The notes beneath the pieces are model-generated. The model was not told where the DNA came from, ran no database searches, and saw nothing but the letters and a program-made list of their open reading frames with translations. Positions 57,855-64,000 of a DNA stretch of 64,000 nt are shown in pieces; position 1 is the first letter of the stretch; each line of letters begins with the position of its first letter. A program made the position numbers and the translations under genes. The stretch covers positions 66,732 to 130,731 of the forward strand of contig JAVKTT010000006.1 of NCBI GenBank assembly GCA_031460505.1. Reading direction: 5' to 3'. Source of the DNA: JAAYTL01 sp031460505. Lineage in GTDB: Bacteria; Bacillota; Clostridia; Tissierellales; Tissierellaceae.

Positions 57855-60800
57855 TTCTACTTTAAATAGGGACAGTATTTCTTCTTCACTTAATTTAGAT
57901 ATAAGAGTTTCGCCTTCTTGTATTACCATATCAATCATTTCTCTTTTCTTTTCTTGCATTTTAAATATTTTTTCTTCTATAGTACCTTTGGTTATAAGCT
58001 TTATAACCTGAACCGTATTCTCCTGCCCTATTCTATATGCCCTATCTGTAGCCTGATCTTCCACAGCTGGATTCCACCATGGATCATAATGAATAACCAT
58101 ATCTGCACCAGTTAGATTAAGTCCTGTACCACCAGCCTTTAGAGATATTAAGAATATGTCTCCCTCTCCATTATTGAAATTATTTACCATCTCACCACGA
58201 AGCTCCATCTCTGTAGATCCATTTAAATACATATGAGGTATTCCCTTTTCATTCAGTCTATCCTCTATGATATCTAACATACTTTTGAATTGAGAGAATA
58301 CTAAAATCCTATGTCCACCTTCTATAGCATCCTCAACTATCTCTTCAAAGCTATCTAATTTTCCGCTTCCACCTGTATAATCTTGGATAAACAAATTAGG
58401 ATGACAGCATAATTGTCTTAGTCTAGTTAAAGCTGCTAGTATCTTAATATGGGATCTATTGAAACCATTTGTTTTAAACTCCATACTAAGTTCATCCCTT
58501 AGATTTTTTAGATAAGCTAAATATATTTTCTTCTGTTCTAAATTCATCTCTACTACTATTTTTTGTTCTATTTTCTCTGGAAGCTCCTTTAATACCTCTT
58601 TCTTTACTCTTCTAAGAATAAATGGCTTAATATGTTTATTTAAGTCCTTAAGTTTATCTAAATCCTGATCTTTAAAAATTGGCTTTTCAAATCTTTCTGT
58701 AAACACCTTATTTGAATATAAGTACCCAGGCATTAGAAAATCAAATATTGACCAAAGCTCCATTACCGAATTCTCCATTGGTGTACCAGTCAACGCAAAT
58801 CGGTTTTTAGCTTTAATTGATTTTACTGATTTTGCATTTAATGAATTTGAATTTTTTATATGTTGTGCTTCATCTAATATACAGTATCTAAAATTGAAAT
58901 CTTTGTATAGTTCAACATCTCTTCTTAAAAGTGGATAGGATGTTATAATTAAATCATAATTATCAATATCTTTGAGTAATTCTATCCTCTCATCTTTACT
59001 ACCATGGATTAATAGCAACTTAAGACTTGGTGCAAATTTATTTACCTCTTCCTCCCAATTAAATACCAAAGAAGTAGGTGCAACTATTAGACTAGGCATA
59101 CTACCCTTTTCCTCATTTTCAGATAATAACAGAGTAATCATTTGCAATGTCTTACCTAAACCCATATCATCTGCCAAAATCCCACCAAATCCATAATCTG
59201 CCAGTGTTTTTAACCATTTAAACCCAAATACTTGATAATCTCTAAGACTTCCTGTAATTCCTTTTGGTAATTCATACTCTATTTCCACAGGATTATTAAC
59301 ATCCTCAACCAATTTATTAAAATTTATATTCTTCTCAATAAAATCTAGATTCCTATCCCTTAAATAAGTATCTAAATACATAGATAAATACTTAGGACCA
59401 TATATAATTCCATCGTTAACATTCTCTGTAATACCAAATCTTTCAATCAAATTTACTATATTTACTAAATTCTCATTTTCAAGTGGCAAAAATGATCCAT
59501 CTTTTAGTCTATGAAATTTTTTCTTTTCCCTAATAGAATCAAATAATAAATCTAACTCTGAAATATCAACTCCGTCAATATTAAAATCAAAAGCCAATAA
59601 ATCTAGCTTATTGTCTATTTTAACTCCACCAGAAAATTTTGATGTATCTCTAATCTTTATACTCTTAAATAGTTCTGAGTAATATACCTCACTATGCTCT
59701 TGCAATCTTGGTATTATATTTATTACTAGTTCAAGTATACTTTCATCATCATCTAAGTATATTCCACCATCTAGAACTTTGAAGTCACCATCTTCTAGTA
59801 TACTAAGTATTAGGTTTTCCTTTTGTCTCTCCCTTAGAAGAATTCTATTGTCATCAATACTAATATTTTCTTTAGAACTAAAAGGATTTATTTTAATATC
59901 TCCGTATCTAAAATGGATCTTACCCTGTATAGAATAATCAACTTTATCAAAATACACTTCCACTTTTAGCCCAGGGCTGTAAATGGAATCCTCTAACTCC
60001 TTATTAATCTTTAGTTCAACTTCATCCTTAACAGTTGTTAGAACATTTGATATAAACATTTCCTTATGTACTTCTTGGATTTTGATTAATTCTTCTCCAT
60101 TTATCAAAGCTTGACTATATAATGGCATTATCTTAGATCTTTGCTCACTTGCTACTTTTATAATATTCCCATCTGTAAATACATATTGACCATCTTCAGT
60201 AAGTGGTAGAATTTTATTGGCTGATTTTAGCTTGACTATTAAATCCTTATTATCTTCTAAAACTTCCATATTCAAATATAATCTATCATTGATAATATTG
60301 ATTTCTCCATAATCTTCACCTAAAATATTTGCGTTAAAACTTCTATTCTTCATCATTGAAAAAAATCTTTTAAGAGTTGAATCTGTTAAATAAATTCGCC
60401 TACCTGAGAATACAGATTTATGACTTCTACCTGTAATTCCTATATCATTCTCTAAAAAATTCTCATGTAATATCTTGAAAAATTCAAATATCTCTTGGTC
60501 CTCTTCTTTAAAAATATGGATATTAGGATTAAACGTGAAATTTTTCCCAAATTCTAGGTTCTCATGGTTAGTTAATGCCTTAAAGAAAAAGCTAGTAGAT
60601 CTAACTGAATATAACCTATCCTCACCAATACGTAATTTTAGATATGAGCCTTTTTCTGTTCTCTTTGGATTATGCTCATATGTATACTCTACATTTAGTT
60701 TAATTTTATCTAATCTTGAACTATCACCATAGCTATAGATAATATTTTTAATCTCTTCATTCCTAAGTAACGATTTACGTAGGTTTTCTTGATATACCTT

Positions 60801-61076
60801 TAAAAATGATAGTAATGCTATAACATGTTTACAATCCCCCGGATATTTTGTATATGCAATACAGTCACATTTCGTTTTTTCTATGTCCCCATTTTTATCG
60901 AAGGATACTGATACAGTATAGATTTTACTACCCTCAACAGATGATTGGAAATGGTCCTTATTTGAATTGGTTTTTACGTCTTTTACCTTACCAAATAAAT
61001 AGTATTGCTGACCTCTATGAAAAGTCTCATATCTATCAACCCTATCAATCAATGATCTTTCGCTTAAATTAAACAT
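57852..61076 (-). CDS. SNF2-family helicase with SWIM zinc finger
   Basis: The 1074-residue protein is a swi2/snf2-type DNA-dependent ATPase. A SWIM zinc finger at about 68-86 (CDCIAYTKYPGDCKHVIAL) leads, then a long HepA-type region. The ATPase lobes are at about 610-1060: DDMGLGKT near 635 (Walker A), IVAPTSLVFNWEEEV, LDEAQHIKN (motif II, near 735), ALTGTPMENS, and the helicase C lobe with FSQFKSMLDIIE, SLKAGGTGLNLTGAD and ATDRAYRIGQ. The SWIM/SNF2 group is usual in Firmicutes; it may clear RNA polymerase or proteins from DNA, but its role is unsettled. GGAAGGAAG precedes the ATG. Its TGA stop is part of repeat copy 5. Confidence 0.94.
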   Translation of the reverse strand: MFNLSERSLIDRVDRYETFHRGQQYYLFGKVKDVKTNSNKDHFQSSVEGSKIYTVSVSFDKNGDIEKTKCDCIAYTKYPGDCKHVIALLSFLKVYQENLRKSLLRNEEIKNIIYSYGDSSRLDKIKLNVEYTYEHNPKRTEKGSYLKLRIGEDRLYSVRSTSFFFKALTNHENLEFGKNFTFNPNIHIFKEEDQEIFEFFKILHENFLENDIGITGRSHKSVFSGRRIYLTDSTLKRFFSMMKNRSFNANILGEDYGEINIINDRLYLNMEVLEDNKDLIVKLKSANKILPLTEDGQYVFTDGNIIKVASEQRSKIMPLYSQALINGEELIKIQEVHKEMFISNVLTTVKDEVELKINKELEDSIYSPGLKVEVYFDKVDYSIQGKIHFRYGDIKINPFSSKENISIDDNRILLRERQKENLILSILEDGDFKVLDGGIYLDDDESILELVINIIPRLQEHSEVYYSELFKSIKIRDTSKFSGGVKIDNKLDLLAFDFNIDGVDISELDLLFDSIREKKKFHRLKDGSFLPLENENLVNIVNLIERFGITENVNDGIIYGPKYLSMYLDTYLRDRNLDFIEKNINFNKLVEDVNNPVEIEYELPKGITGSLRDYQVFGFKWLKTLADYGFGGILADDMGLGKTLQMITLLLSENEEKGSMPSLIVAPTSLVFNWEEEVNKFAPSLKLLLIHGSKDERIELLKDIDNYDLIITSYPLLRRDVELYKDFNFRYCILDEAQHIKNSNSLNAKSVKSIKAKNRFALTGTPMENSVMELWSIFDFLMPGYLYSNKVFTERFEKPIFKDQDLDKLKDLNKHIKPFILRRVKKEVLKELPEKIEQKIVVEMNLEQKKIYLAYLKNLRDELSMEFKTNGFNRSHIKILAALTRLRQLCCHPNLFIQDYTGGSGKLDSFEEIVEDAIEGGHRILVFSQFKSMLDIIEDRLNEKGIPHMYLNGSTEMELRGEMVNNFNNGEGDIFLISLKAGGTGLNLTGADMVIHYDPWWNPAVEDQATDRAYRIGQENTVQVIKLITKGTIEEKIFKMQEKKREMIDMVIQEGETLISKLSEEEILSLFKVE

Positions 61077-61103
61077 ATAAATTCTTCCTTCCTAAAAATA
61101 GAA

Positions 61104-61132
61104 TGAACAAAGTTTTGCGTCCCCTTTGTTCA
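61104..61132 (-). repeat. 29-bp REP-like palindrome, copy 6
   Basis: On the minus strand the arms TGAACAAA and TTTGTTCA flank GGGGACGCAAAAC. Flanking GAA and TTC extend the inverted repeat to 11 bp. It lies between the SNF2 helicase start and the ABC permease stop. Confidence 0.9.
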
Positions 61133-61140
61133 TTCTATTC

Positions 61141-61956
61141 TTAAATCTTCATATCTTTTCTATTGTATATAATAAACGTAAATAAAATAGTAAATAACAT
61201 TATAATAGTTCCTGCGACAATATATTTATTTTCCCATCCATATCTGACTATATCCATTGGTAATGCATAATCAAAAGGAGATAAAAATTTCAACCATTCT
61301 AAATTATCCTTTAATCTACTAAGTACTCCCAATACATATGTTATGAAAAATATGCCAATGGATACTGCTGTAGTGTTTTGTGAAGGTTTTAGGATTGTTG
61401 ATAATAACAATCCAATAGAAAAATATATATACGAAGAAAAGGCTATACCTATAAAAACTTCTTTAATATCCATAAATAATCTAAATACATTGTAGTCATC
61501 TGGCTTAAAGATAGCAGATATTACCATTGTGAATAATCCTATTATGAAAATAGACTGAAATAATAGTAACGCACTGCTTAATATTTTACTTCCTACAATC
61601 TTGTTTCTTTCAACAGGTTGAGCGTACAAAAATTCTATAGTTCCTTCAGCTTCTTCAGACAACAAAGAATTTGAGCCTAATATTAATCCATATATTGCTA
61701 TTGCCATGGAAATATACTGAATTGTATATGCTAGATACTGCATTATATCTGTAAAATCAACCATATCATCTAATCCGAAAGCTTCCATAAATCCTTCTGG
61801 AAAGGCTCCCATTTTTTCAGCAACAAGCTGCTGAATCCCGCTATTCTCCATGCTTGGAAAAAGAGCCATGAATAAAATGATAACTGCACTACAAATCAAT
61901 GCCCATGTCACGGAAGACTTAAAATGTCTTTTGACTTCAAAATTTACTATATTCAT
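61141..61956 (-). CDS. ABC transporter permease (ABC-2 type)
   Basis: The 271-residue permease starts at ATG 61956, one base after the ATPase stop, with GGTG six bases upstream. It has about six membrane segments (about 18-40, 92-115, 132-155, 170-190, 210-228 and 245-266) and the conserved TIEFLYAQPVERNKIVGSKI stretch of ABC-2 permeases after the second segment. ABC-2 permeases export drugs, lipids or peptides with a matching ATPase. The substrate is unknown. The upstream ATPase gene is coupled by a one-base gap. Confidence 0.88.
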   Translation of the reverse strand: MNIVNFEVKRHFKSSVTWALICSAVIILFMALFPSMENSGIQQLVAEKMGAFPEGFMEAFGLDDMVDFTDIMQYLAYTIQYISMAIAIYGLILGSNSLLSEEAEGTIEFLYAQPVERNKIVGSKILSSALLLFQSIFIIGLFTMVISAIFKPDDYNVFRLFMDIKEVFIGIAFSSYIYFSIGLLLSTILKPSQNTTAVSIGIFFITYVLGVLSRLKDNLEWLKFLSPFDYALPMDIVRYGWENKYIVAGTIIMLFTILFTFIIYNRKDMKI

Positions 61957-61957
61957 T

Positions 61958-62839
61958 TTATTCACCATTCCCTTCATAATATTTTATGAATGTATCTTCA
62001 AGATTTTCTTTTCTAATGGACAAATTATTAATCTCATATTGCGCTATAGATTTAATTAACTTATCAATATCTCCCTTAAACAAGAATTTATAAGCATTAT
62101 CACTAACAGAAAATACTTCTGTACTTATTTCTTCTATAAATTCCTTAGGAATATCTCCTTCAATTTCTATAATTCTACCAAAGTCACTTAATGTTGACTT
62201 AAGATCTATTGTTTCAATGATCTTACCTTCCTTGATAATAGTCACTCTATCACATAAATTTCCTACCTCTATCAAATTATGTGACGATAAGAAAACCGTA
62301 TTTCCTTTTTGTCTATAATCAATAAGAGTATCAAATAATACCTTTTGCATTAAAGGATCAAGGCCACTTGTTGGTTCATCTAAAATCAATAGTTTCGGAT
62401 TACCTAATAAAGCCTGAGCTATAGCAATTTTCTTTTTGTTACCTAAACTTAATTCAGACATTTTCTTATTCATATCGATGTCAAATAAGTCTACTAACTC
62501 TTTAATTTGTTCTTCATTCGCTTCTTTCTTAAAACTTTTAGCATATTCTAATATATCTTTAACATAGGATTGTCCATAATATTTTATCTCACTTGGAACA
62601 TATCCTACACTTTCTTTAATAATTTTGCTGTCTGTAACTATATCCTTTTCAAATATATATCCTCCTCCTGTTGTTGGATATATAAAATTCAATAATGTTC
62701 TAATAAGAGTTGATTTTCCAGCTCCATTAGGACCTATAAACCCAAATATTTCTCCCTCTTTGACTTTTATATTTACATCTATAATTCCTCTATTTTTCCC
62801 ATAGCTTTTTGTTAAATTTAAAGTCTCTATAACATACAT
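61958..62839 (-). CDS. ABC transporter ATP-binding protein
   Basis: The 293-residue ATPase has Walker A GPNGAGKST at residues 36-44, Q-loop VGYVPSEIKYYGQSYVKDI, signature LSLGNKKKIAIAQALL (near 140), Walker B LILDEPTSGLDP (about 162-173) and the H-loop SSHNL. The C-terminal extension (about 225-293) is common in the CcmA/BcrA-like exporters. It pairs with the downstream ABC-2 permease. The ribosome site (CTAGGG) is weak. Bacitracin-type resistance is a possibility but not shown. Confidence 0.93.
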   Translation of the reverse strand: MYVIETLNLTKSYGKNRGIIDVNIKVKEGEIFGFIGPNGAGKSTLIRTLLNFIYPTTGGGYIFEKDIVTDSKIIKESVGYVPSEIKYYGQSYVKDILEYAKSFKKEANEEQIKELVDLFDIDMNKKMSELSLGNKKKIAIAQALLGNPKLLILDEPTSGLDPLMQKVLFDTLIDYRQKGNTVFLSSHNLIEVGNLCDRVTIIKEGKIIETIDLKSTLSDFGRIIEIEGDIPKEFIEEISTEVFSVSDNAYKFLFKGDIDKLIKSIAQYEINNLSIRKENLEDTFIKYYEGNGE

Positions 62840-62902
62840 ATATCCCTAGCCCCCTTATCTTATTATTATACCACACATGAACTTATGTTACGCTTTGAAT
62901 AT

Positions 62903-63853
62903 TCATTCATATCTTAAAGTTTTTCTAAATCCATCAAAGCCAATAATTGTATTCTTAAATATTTCTTCAGCATTATTTAAATACATATGAGGCTCATCTA
63001 TACTAGGACTAAAATGTGTAAGCAACAATTGAGAAACTTTTGCTTTATATGCAAGGGTAGCAGCTTCACTGAAAGTCATATGCTTATTATCTTTAGCCTT
63101 TTCTATATCTTCTTCATCACCATATGTACCTTCACAAACAAGTAAATCTGACTCTTTAATAAATTCCACAGTGCTTTCTGTTGGTCGTGTATCTGTTATA
63201 TAGCTTAATTTTATACCTAGCCTTTTATCTCCAAGTAACATATCTGGATAATAGACTTTATCATTTAGTTCAATAGTTCCTCCAGATTGAAGTTTACTCC
63301 ACAGAGTTTGTGGTATGTTACTATCTATTGCCTTATCAGCTAAGAATTTTGGTCTTCTAGTTAAATGAAATTTATATCCTTTACAATCTATGGAATGTTC
63401 TAAATCTATAGTACTAATTATTATATTTTCTTCAAATTCATTTATTGATTCCTCCAAGCATAGCATTTTATTTTTGATTCTAAAAACCATTTGCTCATCA
63501 GTAGATTCAATAATGTCTAGTTCATAAGGCAAATTAGGTACTAAAGATACTATATTTTCCATTATTTCTTTTATTCCTTTAGGCCCAATTATAGTGATGG
63601 GTTCTGTCCTATCACTATTTCCTAAAGTTGAAAGAAGTCCTGGCAATCCATAAATATGGTCACCGTGTGCATGAGTAATGCAAATAATATCTAGAGATTT
63701 AAATCCAGTATTAAATTGTCTCATAGAAACTTGTGTACCTTCTCCACAATCTATGAGAATCTTTCTTCCTCTATAACTAATCATCATGGATGATAAGAAT
63801 CTTTGTGACATTGGTAATCCACCACCGCAGCCTAATAAAGTTAGATCTAGCAT
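62903..63853 (-). CDS. rnz: Ribonuclease Z
   Basis: RNase Z cleaves the 3' trailer of tRNA precursors lacking an encoded CCA. The 316-residue protein has the metallo-beta-lactamase core with His61, His63, Asp65 and His66 in THAHGDHIYGLPG, the substrate-binding insert near 140-190 (flexible arm), YTSDTRP-like YITDTRPTE near 218, and LLTHFSPS near 275. AAAAGGAG precedes the ATG. It stands alone at the right edge, upstream of the ABC genes. The length is normal for the short tRNase ZS. Confidence 0.95.
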   Translation of the reverse strand: MLDLTLLGCGGGLPMSQRFLSSMMISYRGRKILIDCGEGTQVSMRQFNTGFKSLDIICITHAHGDHIYGLPGLLSTLGNSDRTEPITIIGPKGIKEIMENIVSLVPNLPYELDIIESTDEQMVFRIKNKMLCLEESINEFEENIIISTIDLEHSIDCKGYKFHLTRRPKFLADKAIDSNIPQTLWSKLQSGGTIELNDKVYYPDMLLGDKRLGIKLSYITDTRPTESTVEFIKESDLLVCEGTYGDEEDIEKAKDNKHMTFSEAATLAYKAKVSQLLLTHFSPSIDEPHMYLNNAEEIFKNTIIGFDGFRKTLRYE

Positions 63854-63893
63854 TGAATTCTCCTTTTATCATTTTATATACCCAAAACAAGAC

Positions 63894-64000
63894 AAGGGGA
63901 CGTTTCGAGACCACTGAAAAAGTCCTCTAAATTATGTATTTAAACAATGATTGGTTATCTAATTGAATATAAAGCAAAATCCCCCTTAATTTGGTATAAT
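63894..64000. mobile_element. Possible REP fragment and left end of an insertion sequence
   Basis: GGGGACGTTTCGAGAC (63896-63911) resembles the GGGGACGTTTC type of dispersed clostridial repeat. The adjoining CCACTGAAAAAGTCC (63911-63925) resembles the terminal inverted repeat of IS1182-like elements. The remaining 75 bp is AT-rich and ends in GGTATAAT, a plausible -10. The window stops before any transposase, so the call is tentative. Confidence 0.3.

Noticed and set aside
52060..61140. CRISPR array formed by the 29-bp repeats
   Set aside because: The spacing is irregular (0.5 to 3.5 kb), repeats occur on both strands and whole genes lie between them; no cas genes are present.
1..64000. tRNA or rRNA genes
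   Set aside because: No cloverleaf with a GGTTCRANYCC-type arm or rRNA-like GC-rich block was noticed on either strand; a covariance search would be needed to be certain.

Overview
The window is low-GC (roughly 30% by eye), AT-rich DNA. It has strong Gram-positive ribosome binding sites (GGAGG), many TTG and GTG starts, lipoproteins with Firmicutes-type lipoboxes, small spore-coat-type proteins, and gene orders known from Bacillus and Clostridia (uvrBA next to a MinJ-like protein, ctpB, ftsX and ftsE; acpS, a LolA-like lipoprotein, alr and mazEF). It is best read as a chromosomal segment of an endospore-forming clostridial bacterium, perhaps Tissierellales-like; the order-level assignment is a guess. 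No rRNA, tRNA or CRISPR array was found.

Layout. 0.0-2.2 kb: the start of a probable hprK, a PspC-domain protein and uvrC. 2.2-8.1 kb: an accessory run of about ten small membrane, exported or lipoprotein genes, all on the minus strand, with one acetyltransferase and a DUF4431-like gene remnant. 8.2-8.9 kb: a ParE/Phd-type toxin-antitoxin operon with a clear promoter and a 20-bp palindromic operator. 8.9-12.5 kb: two peptidases and a DsrE-like protein whose Shine-Dalgarno can be hidden in a hairpin. 12.6-18 kb: a Ktr-type potassium uptake pair, a CPBP protease and a two-component system. 18-20.5 kb: a class V aminotransferase and an LCP protein. 20.6-26.4 kb: a D-2-hydroxyacid dehydrogenase with uvrA and uvrB, whose promoter carries a LexA box. 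26.5-33.3 kb: a lipoprotein, then a cell-division and wall-remodelling cluster (MinJ-like, CtpB-like, an M23 coiled-coil peptidase, FtsX, FtsE). 33.4-35.2 kb: 5-formyl-THF cyclo-ligase and a CofE-like protein. 35.3-44.6 kb: cell-surface polymer synthesis (TagA/WecG, CsaB, an O-antigen-ligase-like protein, GT4, DUF4330, MBOAT and DHHW acylation pair). 44.8-47.7 kb: mazEF, alr, a LolA-like lipoprotein and acpS. 47.8-52 kb: two spore-coat proteins, an acidic protein, an M17 aminopeptidase and a CBS-DHH pyrophosphatase. 52-61 kb: genes separated by six copies of a 29-bp imperfect palindrome, with a REP-associated tyrosine transposase at the centre. 61-64 kb: an ABC transporter, RNase Z and a possible insertion-sequence end.

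Two parts stand out. First, rsgA (54.0-55.1 kb) lies behind a leader of about 360 nt. The leader has its own near-consensus promoter, a 10-codon leader peptide with a strong RBS, an intrinsic terminator whose loop is complementary to an upstream leader segment, and a 27-codon ORF coupled to the rsgA start. This is the architecture of ribosome-sensing attenuators and would put a 30S-subunit GTPase under translation-stress control. Second, the 29-bp repeats are all in one orientation to the left of the transposase and all in the other to its right, and three of them supply the stop codon or last codons of a neighbouring gene.
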